DNA of 64,000 nucleotides from Hydractinia symbiolongicarpus. Lineage: Eukaryota > Cnidaria > Hydrozoa > Anthoathecata > Hydractiniidae. The stretch covers positions 30,620,001 through 30,684,000 of the forward strand of contig NC_079882.1 in NCBI RefSeq assembly GCF_029227915.1, written 5' to 3'. Position numbers and translations under genes: made by a program. The notes under the pieces were generated by a model. That model made no database searches. It worked only from the letters and a program-made list of their open reading frames with translations, and was not told where the DNA came from. This document shows, piece by piece, positions 23,826 to 35,199 of this stretch (positions within the stretch are counted from its first letter, which is position 1; each line of letters begins with the position of its first letter).

Positions 23826-26250
23826 GGGTTGGTCCCACAGTAAAAAAATGACTTATTTATCTAAATTTTTTAATGAAGCGCTACCGCAGCGCCCAGTGTA
23901 ATCGCTGAATTCCAGCAATCGTGTCAAATTAAGGAGAATGTTATTTCTTGGAGTCCAATTGGCTCATTTATCACATTTATAAGTTCAAAGTCCAAAATCA
24001 GTTCAATTAAGTCCCACAGTCAATTGTTTCACTGTTAAAAGCGATGCAACCTTGTAATATTAGAAACATATCGCTGAAAACATGTTGGTACGGATATGTA
24101 ACGCAACCGTCGTAGCTGAAACAGATTGATAACGTTAAAAGGTCAATGAAATTTAGTTTTTGAAAATGTCTCTATTTCTGCAGTGCGAGCTAACGGCTAG
24201 GATTGGTCCGACAGTAAAAAATGACTTACTTATCTATATTTTTAAATGAAGCGCTACCACAGCGCCCAGTGTAATCGCTGAGTTCAAGCAATCATGTCAG
24301 ATTAAGAGGAATGTTATTTCTTGGAGTCCAATTGGCTCATTTATCACATTTATAAGTTCAAAGTCCAAAATCAGTTCAATTAAGTCCCACAGTCAATCGT
24401 TTCACTGTTAAAAGCGATGCAACCTGGTAATATAAGAAACATATCGCTAAATACATGTTGGTACGAATATGTGACGCAACCGTTGTAACTCAAACGGAGT
24501 GATACCCTTAAAAGTCAATGAAATTTAGTTTTTGAAAATGTCTCTATTTCTGCAGTGCGAGCTAACGGCTAGGATTGGTCCCACAGTAAAAAGTGACTTA
24601 TTTATCTACATTTTTTAATAAAGCACTACCACAGCGCCCAGTGGAAATGCTCTGTTCCAGCAATCATTCAAATTAAGAAGAACGGTTTTTCTTGGAGTCC
24701 AGTTGCCTCATTTATCATATTTATAAGTTCAAAGTCAAAAATCAGTTCAATTCAGTCTCACAGTCAATCGTTGCACTGTTAAAAGCGATGCAACCTGGTA
24801 ATATTAGAAACATATCGCTAAATACATGCAGGTACGAGTATGTGACGCAACCGTTGTAGCTCAAACGGACTGATAACGTTAGAAAGTCAATGAAATATAG
24901 TTTTTGAAACTGTCTTCATTTCCTCAGCCCGCGCTGACGGCTAAGATTGGTCCCACAGTACAAAATGACTTATTTATCTAAATTTTTTAATGAAGCGCTA
25001 CCGCAGCGCCCAGTGTAATCGCTGAATTCCAGCAATCGTGTCAAATTAAGGAGAATGTTATTTCTTGGAGTCCAATTGTCTCATTCACCACATTTATAAT
25101 GTCAAAGTCCAAAATCAGTTCAATTAAGTCCCACAGTCAATCGTTTCACTGTTAAAAGCGATGCAACCTGGTAATATAAGAAACATATCGCTAAATACAC
25201 GTTGGTACGAATATGTGACGCAACCGTTGTAACTCAAACGGTGTGATACCCTTAAAAGTCAATGAAATTTAGTTTTTGAAAATGTCTCTATTTCTGCAGT
25301 GCGAGCTAACGGCTAGGATTGGTCCCACAGTAAAAAGTGACTTATTTATCTACATTTTTTAATAAAGCGCTACCGCAGCGCCCAGTGTAATCGCTGAGTT
25401 CCAGCAATCATGTCAGATTAAGAGGAATGTTATTTCTTGGAGTCCAATTGGCTCATTTATCATATTTGTAAGTTCAAAGTCCAAAATCAGTTCAATTCAG
25501 TCCCACAGTCAATTGTTGCACTGTTAAAAGCGATGCAACCTGGTAATATTAGAAACATATCGCTAAATACATGTTGGTACGAGTATGTGACGCAACCGTT
25601 GTAACTCAAACGGACTGATAACGTTAGAAAGTCAATGAAATATAGTTTTTGAAACTGTCTTCATTTCCTCCACCCGCCCTAACGATTAAGATTGGTCCCA
25701 CAGTACAAAATGACTTATTTATCTACATTTCCTAATAACGCGCTATCACAGCGCCCAGTGTAATCGTTGAGTTCAAGCAATCATGTCAAATTAAGAAGAA
25801 TGTTATTTCTTTGAGTCCAATTGTCTAATTTATCACATTTATAAGTTCAAAGTCCAAAATCAGTTCAATTAAGTAACACAGTCAATTGGTTCACTATGAA
25901 AAGCCATGCAACTTGGTAATATCTGAGACATGTCATTAAACACATGTTCGTACAAATATGTACTTCAAGCGGACGGATGCCGTTAGAAACCTAATGAAAT
26001 ATAATTTTTGAAACTGTCTCTATATCTTCAGCGCGTACTAACGGCTAGGATTGGTCCCACAGTAAAAAATGACTTATTTATCTAAATTTTTAAATGAAGC
26101 GCTACCACAGCGCCCAGTGTAATCGGTGAGTTCCAGCAACCAAGTCAGATTAAGAAGAATGTTATTTCTTGGAGTCCAATTGGCCCATTTATCACATTTA
26201 AAAGTTTAAAGTCAAAAATCAGCTCAATTAAGTCCCACAGTCAATCGTTT
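23826..26250 (+). repeat. Type II satellite domain, first part
   Basis: Monomer starts 23826, 24200, 24572, 24944, 25316, 25689 and 26048. From here the monomers carry a different variant set: TTTCTGCAGTGCGAGC, CTTCATTTCCTCAGCCCGCGC, GCTAAGATTGG for the anchor, CCACAGTACAAAATG, CAGTGGAAATGCTCTG and TTAGAAAGTCAATGAAATATAG. Nearly all are full-length L. Monomer 25689-26047 is 359 bp because 14 bp are missing near 25960. Monomers 25316 and 25689 have partners at 30041 and 30414 (4,725 bp away). Confidence 0.9.
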
Positions 26251-27131
26251 TTGAAGTAGTTTTTGAAACCGTCTCTTTTTCTTCAGCGCAAGCTAACGGC
26301 TAGGATTGGTCCCGCAGTAAAAAATGACTTACTTATCTAAATTTTTAAATGAAGAGCTACCACAGCACCCAGTGTAATCGGTGAGTTCCAGCAACCATGT
26401 CAGATTAAGAAGAATGTTATTTCTTGGAGTCCAATTGTCTCATTTATCACATTTAAAAGTTCAAAGTCAAAAATCAGCTCAATTAAGTCCCACAGTCAAT
26501 CGTTTTTGAAGTAGTTTTTGAAACCGTCTCTATTTCTTCAGCGCAAGCTAACGGCTAGGATTGGTCCCGCAGTAAAAAATGACTTATTTATCTAAATTTT
26601 TAAATGAAGCGCTACCACAGCACCCAGTGTAATTGCTGAGTTCCAGCAACCATGTCGGATTAAGAAGAATGTTATTTCTTGGAGTCCAATTGCCTCATTT
26701 ATCACATTTATAAATTAAAATTCCAAAATCAGCACAATTAATCCCACAGTCAATCGTTTCACTGTTAAAAGCGATGCAACCTGGTAATATAAGAAACATA
26801 TCGCTAAATACATGTTGGTACGAATATGTGACGCAACTGTTGAAACTCAAACGGAGCGATACCCTTAAAAGTCAATGAAATTTAGTTTTTGAAAAGGTCT
26901 CTATTTCTGCAGTGCGAGCTAACGGCTAGGATTGGTCCGACAGTAAAAAATGACTTACTTATCTATATTTTTAAATGAAGCGCTACCACAGCTCCCAGTG
27001 TAATCGCTGAGTTCAAGCAATCATGTCAGATTAAGAGGAATGTTATTTCTTGGAGTCCAATTGGCTCATTTATCACATTTATAAGTAGAAAGTCCAAAAT
27101 CAGTTCAATTAAGTCCCACAGTCAATCGTTT
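26251..27131 (+). repeat. 881-bp tandem duplication, copy 1
   Basis: Contains starts 26303, 26558 and 26929; the period is 255+371+255. S units here are 255 bp and end CAGCGCAAGCTAACGGCTAGG followed by CCCGCAGTAAAAAATG, unlike the 254-bp S of type I domains. Both copies lack GT in AATTAATCCCACAG (near 26738 and 27619). The right end lies in monomer 26929, which changes from L to S structure at the TCGTTTTTGAAG junction. Confidence 0.88.
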
Positions 27132-28012
27132 TTGAAGTAGTTTTTGAAACCGTCTCTTTTTCTTCAGCGCAAGCTAACGGCTAGGATTGGTCCCGCAGTA
27201 AAAAATGACTTACTTATCTAAATTTTTAAATGAAGAGCTACCACAGCACCCAGTGTAATCGGTGAGTTCCAGCAACCATGTCAGATTAAGAAGAATGTTA
27301 TTTCTTGGAGTCCAATTGTCTCATTTATCACATTTAAAAGTTCAAAGTCAAAAATCAGCTCAATTAAGTCCCACAGTCAATCGTTTTTGAAGTAGTTTTT
27401 GAAACCGTCTCTATTTCTTCAGCGCAAGCTAACGGCTAGGATTGGTCCCGCAGTAAAAAATGACTTATTTATCTAAATTTTTAAATGAAGCGCTACCACA
27501 GCACCCAGTGTAATTGCTGAGTTCCAGCAATCATGTCAGATTAAGAAGAATGTTATTTCTTGGAGTCCAATTGCCTCATTTATCACATTTATAAATTAAA
27601 ATTGCAAAATCAGCTCAATTAATCCCACAGTCAATCGTTTCACTGTTAAAAGCGATGCAACCTGGTAATATAAGAAACATATCGCTAAATACATGTTGGT
27701 ACGAATATGTGACGCAACTGTTGAAACTCAAACGGAGCGATACCCTTAAAAGTCAATGAAATTTAGTTTTTGAAAATGTCTCTATTTCTGCAGTGCGAGC
27801 TAACGGCTAGGATTGGTCCGACAGTAAAAAATGACTTACTTATCTATATTTTTAAATGAAGCGCTACCACAGCTCTCAGTGTAATCGCTGAGTTCAAGCA
27901 ATCATGTCAGATTAAGAGGAATGTTATTTCTTGGAGTCCAATTGGCTCATTTATCACATTTATAAGTTCAAAGTCCAAAATCAGTTCAATTAAGTCCCAC
28001 AGTCAATCGTTT
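27132..28012 (+). repeat. 881-bp tandem duplication, copy 2
   Basis: Starts 27184, 27439 and 27810, each 881 bp after its partner. Shares the missing GT, CCGTCTCTTTTTCTTC and GAAGAGCTACCACAGCACC with copy 1. Its last part overlaps the first unit of the 743-bp duplication, so the two events happened in sequence on the same stretch. Confidence 0.87.
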
Positions 28013-28638
28013 CACTGTTAAAAGCGATGCAACCTGGTAATATAAGAAACATATCGCTAAGTACATGTTGGTACGAATATGTGACGCGACCGTTGTAACT
28101 CAAACGGAGTGATACCCTTAAAAGTCAAGGAAATTTAGTTTTTGAAAATGTCTCTATTTCTGCAGTGCGAGCTAACGGCTAGGATTGGTCCCACAGTAAA
28201 AAGTGACTTATTTATCTACATTTTTTAATAAAGCACTACCACAGCGCCCAGTGGAAATGCTCTGTTCCAGCAATCATTTAAATTAAGAAGAACGTTTTTT
28301 CTTGGATTCCAGTTGCCTCATTTATCATATTTATAAGTTCAAAGTCAAAAATCAGTTCAATTCAGTCCCACAGTCAATCGTTGCACTGTTAAAAGCGATG
28401 CAACCTGGTAATATTAGAAACATATCGCTAAATACATGCTGGTACGAGTATGTGACGCAACCGTTGTAGCTCAAACGGACTGATAACGTTAGAAAGTCAA
28501 TGAAATATAGTTTTTGAAACTGTTTCATTTCCTCAGCCCGCGCTAACGGCTAAGATTGGTCCCACAGTACAAAATGACTTATTTATCTAAATTTTTTAAT
28601 GAAGCTCGACCGCAGCGCCCAGTGTAATCGCTGAATTC
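27896..28638 (+). repeat. 743-bp L-L duplication, copy 1
   Basis: Includes starts 28182 and 28553. Shared markers with the next copy are CAGTGGAAATGCTCTG (near 28250), ACGTTTTTTCTTGG and GAAGCTCGACCGCAGCG (near 28604). The join at about 28637 is visible because monomer 28553 changes from a GCTGAATTCCAGC-type 5' end to AAGCAATCATGTCAG within a few bases. One base is lost in TGTTTCATTTCC compared with TGTCTTCATTTCC of the second copy. Confidence 0.86.
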
Positions 28639-29382
28639 AAGCAATCATGTCAGATTAAGAGGAATGTTATTTCTTGGAGTCCAATTGGCTCATTTATCAC
28701 ATTTATAAGTTCAAAGTCCAAGATCAGTTCAATTAAGTCCCACAGTCAATCGTTTCACTGTTAAAAGCGATGCAACCTGGTAATATAAGAAACATATCGC
28801 TAAATACATGTTGGTACGAATATGTGACGCAACCGTTGTAACTCAAACGGATTGATACCCTTAAAAGTCAATGAAATTTAGTTTTTGAATATGTCTCTAT
28901 TTCTGCAGTGCGAGCTAACGGCTAGGATTGGTCCCACAGTAAAAATTGACTTATTTATCTACATTTTTTAATAAAGCACTACCACAGCGCCCAGTGGAAA
29001 TGCTCTGTTCCAGCAATCATTCAAATTAAGAAGAACGTTTTTTCTTGGAGTCCAGTTGCCTCATTTATCATATTTATAAGTTCAAAGTCAAAAATCAAGT
29101 CAATTCAGTCCCACAGTCAATCGTTGCACTGTTAAAAGCGATGCAACCTGGTAATAATAGAAACATATCGCTAAATACATGCTGGTACGAGTATGTGACG
29201 CAACCGTTGTAGCTCAAACGGACTGATAACGTTAGAAAGTCAATGAAATATAGTTTTTGAAACTGTCTTCATTTCCTCAGCCCGCGCTAACGGCTAAGAT
29301 TGGTCCCACAGTACAAAATGACTTATTTATCTAAATTTTTTAATGAAGCTCGACCGCAGCGCCCAGTGTAATCGCTGAATTC
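28639..29382 (+). repeat. 744-bp L-L duplication, copy 2
   Basis: Includes starts 28925 and 29297, 743-744 bp after their partners. GAAGCTCGACCGCAGCG recurs near 29346 and the CAGTGGAAATGCTCTG block near 28990. The unusual TCGACCGCAG variant appears only in these two copies. Confidence 0.86.
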
Positions 29383-31787
29383 CAGCAATCGTGTCAAATT
29401 AAGGAGAATGTTATTTCTTGGAGTCCAATTGTCTCATTCACCACATTTATAATGTCAAAGTCCAAAATCAGTTCAATTAAGTCCCACAGTCAATTGTTTC
29501 ACTGTTAAAAGCCATGCAACCTTGTAATATTAGAAACATATCGCTGAAAACATGTTGGTACGGATATGTAACGCAACCGTCGTAGCTCAAACAGATTGAT
29601 AACGTTAAAAGGTCAATGAAATTTAGTTTTTGAAAATGTCTCTATTTCTGCAGTGCAAGCTAACGGCTAGGATTGGTCCGACAGTAAAAAATGACTCACT
29701 TATCTATATTTTTAAATGAAGCGCTACCACAGCGCCCAGTGTAATCGCTGAGTTCAAGCAATCATGTCAGATTAAGAGGAATGTTATTTCTTGGAGTCCA
29801 ATTGGCTCATTAATCACATTTATAAGTTTAAAGTCCAAAATCAGTTCAATTAAGTCCCACAGTCAATCGTTTCACTGTTAAAAGCGATGCAACCTGGTAA
29901 TATGAGAAACATATCGCTAAATACATGTTGGTACGAATATGTGACCCAACAGTTGTAACTCAAACGGAGTGATACCCTTAAAAGTCAATGAAATTTAGTT
30001 TTTGAAAATGTCTCATTTCTGCAGTGCGAGCTAACGGCTAGGATTGGTCCCACAGTAAAATGTGACTTATTTATCTACATTTTTTAATAAAGCGCTACCG
30101 CAGCGCCCAGTGTAATCGCTGAGTTCCAGCAAGCATGTCAAATTAAGAAGAATGTTATTTCTTGGAGTCCAATTGCCTCATTTATCATATTTGTAAGTTC
30201 AAAGTCCAAAATCAGTTCAATTCAGTCCCACAGTCAATCGTTGCACTGTTAAAAGCGATGCAACCAGGTAATATTAGAAACATATCGCTAAATACATGTT
30301 GGTACGAGTATGTGACGCAACCGTTGTAACTCAAACGGACTGATAACGTTAGAAAGTCAATGAAATATAGTTTTTGAAACTGTCTTCATTTCCTCAGCCC
30401 GCGCTAACGGCTAAGATTGGTCCCACAGTACAAAATGACTTATTTATCTACATTTCCTAATAACGCGCTATCACAGCGCCCAGTGTAATCGTTGAGTTCA
30501 AGCAATCATTTCAAATTAAGAAGAATGTTATTTCTTTGAGTCCAATTGTCTAATTTATCACATTTATAAGTTCAAAGTCCAAAATCAGTTCAATTAAGTA
30601 ACACAGTCAATTGGTTCACTATGAAAAGCCATGCAACTTGGTAATATCTGAGACATGTCATTAAACACATGTTCGTACAAATATGTGACGCGACCGGTGT
30701 ACTTCAAGCGGACGGATGCCGTTAGAAACATAATGAAATGTAATTTTTGAAACCGTCTCTATATCTTCAGCGCAAGCTAACGGCTAGGATTGGTCCCGCA
30801 GTAAAAAATGACTTATTTATCTAAATTTTTAAATGAAGCGCTACCACAGCACCCAGTGTAATTGCTGAGTTCCAGCAATCATGTCAGATTTAGAAGAATG
30901 TTATTTCTTGGAGTCCAATTGCCTCATTTATCACATTTATAAATTAAAAGTCCAAAATCAGCTCAATTAAGTCCCACAGTCAATCGTTTCACTGTTAAAA
31001 GTGATGCAAACTGGTAATATTAGAAACATATCGCTAAATGCATGTTGGTACGAATATGTGACCCAACCGTTGTAACTCAAACGGAGTGATACCGTTACAA
31101 ATTCAATGAAATTTAGTTTTTGAAAACGTCTCTATATCTTAAGCGCGTGCTAACGGCTAGGATTGGTCCCACAGTAAAAAATGACTCATTTATCTAAATT
31201 TTTAAATGAAGCGCTACCACAGCGCCCAGTGTAATCGCTGAATTCCAGCAATCGTGTCAAATTGAGGAGAATGTTATTTCTTGGAGTGCAATTGTCTCAA
31301 TCATCACATTTATAAATTCAAAGCCCAAAATCAGTTCAATTAAGTCCCAGAGTCAATCGTTTCACTGTTAAAAGCGATGTAACCTGGTAATATCTGAAAC
31401 ATATCGCTAAATACATGTTGGTACGAGTATGTGACGCAACCGTTGTAACTCAAACGGACTGATAACGTTAGAAACTCAATGAAATGTAGTTTTTGAAACT
31501 GTCTCTATATCTTCAGCGCGAGCTAACGGCTAGGTTTGGTCCCACAGTAAAAAATGACTTATTTATCTAAATTTTTAAATGAAGCGCTACCACAGCGCCC
31601 AGTGTAATCGGTGAGTTCCAGCAACCATGTCAGATTAAGAAGAATGTTACTTCTTGGAGTCCAATTGGCCCATTTATCACATTTAAATGTTCAACGTCAA
31701 AAGTCAGCTCAATTAAGTCCCACAGTCAATCGTTTTTGAAGTAGTTTTTGAAACCGTCTCTTTTTCTTCAGCGCAAGCTAACGGCTA
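29383..31787 (+). repeat. Type II satellite domain, last part
   Basis: Monomer starts 29670, 30041, 30414, 30787, 31160 and 31533; lengths 371-373 bp, with one 255-bp S at the end. Monomers 30041-30786 match 25316-26047. They share the odd run CACTATGAAAAGCC and GAGACATGTCATTAAACAC (near 25893 and 30618), but this copy keeps the 14 bp lost at 25960. From 31160 the markers shift (TTAAGCGCGTGC, GACTCATTTATCT) to a subtype seen again after 57.8 kb. Confidence 0.88.
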
Positions 31788-34157
31788 GGATTGGTCCCGC
31801 AGTAAAAAATGACTTATTTATCTAAATTTTTAAATGAAGCGCTACCACAGCACCCAGTGTAATCGGTGAGTTCCAGCAACCATGTCAGATTAAGAAGAAA
31901 GTTATTTCTTGGAGTCCAATTGTCTCATTTATCACATTCATAAGGTCAAAGTCCAAAGCAGTTCAATTAAATCCCACAGGCAATCGTTTCACTGGTAAAA
32001 GCGATGCAACCTGGTAATATCAGAAACATATCGCTAAATGCATGTTGGTACGAATATGTGACGCAACCGTTGTAACTCAAACGGAGTGATACCCTTACAA
32101 ATTCAATGAAATTTAGTTTTAGAAAACGTCTCTATTTCTTCAGCGCGAGCTAACGGCTAGGATTGGTCCCACAGTAAAAAATGACTTATTTATCTAAATT
32201 TCTTAATAAAGGGCTATCACAGCGCCCAGTGTAACTGTTGAGTTCAAGCAATCATGTAAAATTAAGAAGAATGTTATTTCGTGGTGTCCAACTGTCTCAT
32301 TTATCACATTTAAAAGTTCAATGTCCAAAATCAGTTCTATTAAGTCCCACAGTCAATTCGTTCACTGTTAAAAGCCATGCAACTTGGTAATGTCTGAAAC
32401 ATATCGCTAAATGCATGTTGGTACGAATATGTCACGCAACCGTTGTAACTCAAACGGAGTGATACCGTTACAAATTCAATGAAATTTAGATTTAGAAAAC
32501 GTCTCTATTTCTTCAGCGCGAGCTAACGGATAGGATTGGTCCCACAGTAAAAAATGACTTATTTATCTAGATTTCTTAATAAAGCGCCATCACAGCGCCC
32601 AGTGTAATCGTTGAGTTCAAGCAATCATGTCAAATTACGAAGAATGTTATTTCTTGGTGTCAAATTGTCTCATTTATCACATTTATAAGTTCAAAGTCCA
32701 AAATCAGTTCAATTAAGTCCCACAGTCAATTCGTTCACTGTTAAAAGCCATGCAACTTGGTAATGTCTGAAACATATCGCTAAACACATGTTGGTTCGAA
32801 TATGTGATGCGACCGTTGTACTTCAAGCGGACGGATACCGTTAGATACTCAATGAAATGTGGTTTTTGAAACTGTCTCTATTTCTTCAGCGAGAACTAAC
32901 CGCTAGGATTGGTCCCACAGTAAAAAATGACTTATTTATCTACATTTCTTAAAAACGCGCTATCACAGCGCCCAGTGTAATCGTTGAGTTCAAGCAATCA
33001 TGTCAAATTAAGAAGAATGTTATTTCTTGGAGTCCAATTGGCCCATTTATCACATTTATAAGTTCAAAGTCAAAAATCAGCTCAATTAAGTCCCACAGTC
33101 AATCGTTTTTGAAGTAGTTTTTGAAACTTTTTCTATTTCTTCAGAGCAACTAACGGCAAGGATTGCTGCCACAGTAAAATTTGACTTATTTATCTACATT
33201 CCTAAATAAAGCGCTTCCACAGCGCCCAGTGTAATCATTGAGTTCAAGCAATCATGTAAAATTAAGAAGAATGTTACTTCTTGGTGTTCAATTGTCTCCT
33301 TTCTCACATTCATAAGGTCAAAGTTCAACGCAGTTCAATTAAATCCCCCAGTCAATCGTTTCACTGTTAAAAGTGATGCAACCTGGTAATATCAGAAACA
33401 TATTGCTAAATGCATGTTGGTACGAATATGTGACGCAACCGCTGTAACTCAAACGGAGTGATACCGTTACAAATTCAATGAAATTTCGTTTTGAAAAACG
33501 TCTCTATATCTTCAGCGCGTAGTAACAGCCAGGATTGGTCCCACAGTAAAAAATGACTTATTTATCTAAATTTTTAAATGAAGCGCTACCACAGCGCCCA
33601 GTGTTATCGCTGAGTTCCAGCAACCATGTCGGATTAAGAAGAATGTTATTTCTTGGAGTCCAATTGGCCCATTTATCACATTTATAAGTTCAAAGTCAAA
33701 AATCAGCTCAATTAAGTCCCACAGTCAATCGTTTTTGAAGTGGTTTTTGAAACTGTCTCTATTTCTTCAGAGCAACTAACGGCAAGGATTGCGGCCACAG
33801 TAAAATATGACTTATTTATCTACATTCTTAAATAAAGCGCTACCACAGCGCCCAGTGTAATCGCTGAGTTCAAGCAATCATGTAAAACTAAGAAGAATGT
33901 TACTTCTTTGTGTTCAATTGTCTCCTTTCTCACATTCATAAGGTCAGAGTTCAAGGCAGTTTAATTAAATCGCCCAGTCAATCGTTTCACTGTTAAAAGT
34001 GATGCAACCTGGTAATATCAGAAACATATTGCTAAATGCATCTTGGTACGAATATGTGACTCAACCGCTGTAACTCAAACGGAGTGATACCGTTACAAAT
34101 TCAATGAAATTTAGTTTTAAAAAGCGTCTCTATTTCTTCAGCGCGAGCTAACGGCTA
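31788..34157 (+). repeat. Type I block with first copy of a 3,040-bp displaced segment
   Basis: Monomer starts 31788, 32160, 32533, 32906, 33160, 33532 and 33786. From about 32310 to 33822 each monomer has a partner 3,040 bp downstream. Shared private markers are TTCAATGTCCAAAATC, CTAGATTTCTTAATAAAG, AAATGTGGTTTTTGAAAC and AAATTTCGTTTTGAAAAACG. S units start at 32906 and 33532. The region near 32430-32800 also resembles the window start (1-370). Confidence 0.9.
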
Positions 34158-35199
34158 GGATTGGTCCCACAGTAAAAAATGACTTATTTATCTAAATTTT
34201 TAAATGAAGCGCTACCACAGCGCCCAGTGTAATCATTGAGTTCAAGCAATCATTTAAAATTAAGAAGAACGTTTTTTCTTGGAGTCCAGTTGTCTTATTG
34301 ATCATATTTCTAGGGTTAAAGTCTAAAATCATTTCATTTAAATCCCACAGTCAATTGTTTCACTGTTAAAAGTGATGCAACCTGGTAATATCAGAAACAT
34401 ATTGCTAAATGCATGTTGGTACGAATATGTGACGCAACCGCTGTAACTCAAACGGAGTGATACCGTTACAAATTCAATGAAATTTAGTTTTAAAAAGCGT
34501 CTCTATTTCTTCAGCGCGAGCTAACGGCTAGGATTGGTCGGCTAGGACATGTAAAATTAAGAAGAATGTTACTTCTTGGTGTTCAATTGTCTCCTTTCTC
34601 ACATTCATAAGGTCAAAGTTCAAGGCAGTTCAATTAAATCCCCCAGTCAATCGTTTCACTGTTAAAAGTGATGCAACCTGGTAATATAAGAAACATATCG
34701 CGAAATACATGTTGGTACGAACATGTGACGCAACCGTTGTAACTCAAACGGAGTGATACCGTTAGAAACTCAATGAAATGTAATTTTTGAAAATGTCTCT
34801 ATTTCTTCAGAGCGCGCTAACCTCTATGATTGGTCCCGCAGTAAAAGATGGCTTACTTATCTACATTTTTTAATAAAGCACTACCACAGCGCCCAGTGAA
34901 AATGCTCTGTTCCAGCAATCATTTCAAATTAAGAAGAACGTTTTTTCTTGGAGTCCAGTTGTCTTAGTGATCATATTTCTAGGGTTAAAGTCTAAAATCA
35001 TTTCATTTAAATCCCACAGTCAATTGTTTCACTGTTAAAAGCCATGCAACCTGGTGATATCTGAAATATGTCGCTAAATACATGTTGGTACGAATATGTG
35101 ACGCAACCGTTGTACTACAAGTGGACGGATACCTTTAGACACTCAATGAAATATAGTTTTTGAAAATGTCTCTATTTCTGCAGAGCTAGCTAACGACTA
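34158..35199 (+). repeat. Rearranged and diverged satellite patch
   Basis: Starts 34158, 34531 and 34827. Two monomers contain a strongly diverged stretch (about 34252-34370 and 34917-35040) with TTGATCATATTTCTAGGG or TAGTGATCATATTTCTAGGG followed by TTAAAGTCTAAAATCATTTC, found nowhere else. The two stretches are 669 bp apart. Between them, monomer 34531-34826 is only 296 bp: about 84 bp are missing and 8 bp (GGCTAGGA, 34540-34547) added. This is the most disturbed place in the array apart from the insertion. Confidence 0.88.
34531..34826 (+). repeat. 296-bp truncated monomer with 8-bp templated filler
   Basis: After GGATTGGTC (34531-34539) the sequence GGCTAGGA repeats the eight bases at 34527-34534, then continues at CATGTAAAATTAAG, skipping the AATGACTTATTT block and the GCGCTACCACAGCGC hairpin. 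The net loss is 76 bp from a 372-bp monomer. Filler copied from the adjacent sequence suggests end joining with template slippage. Confidence 0.85.
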
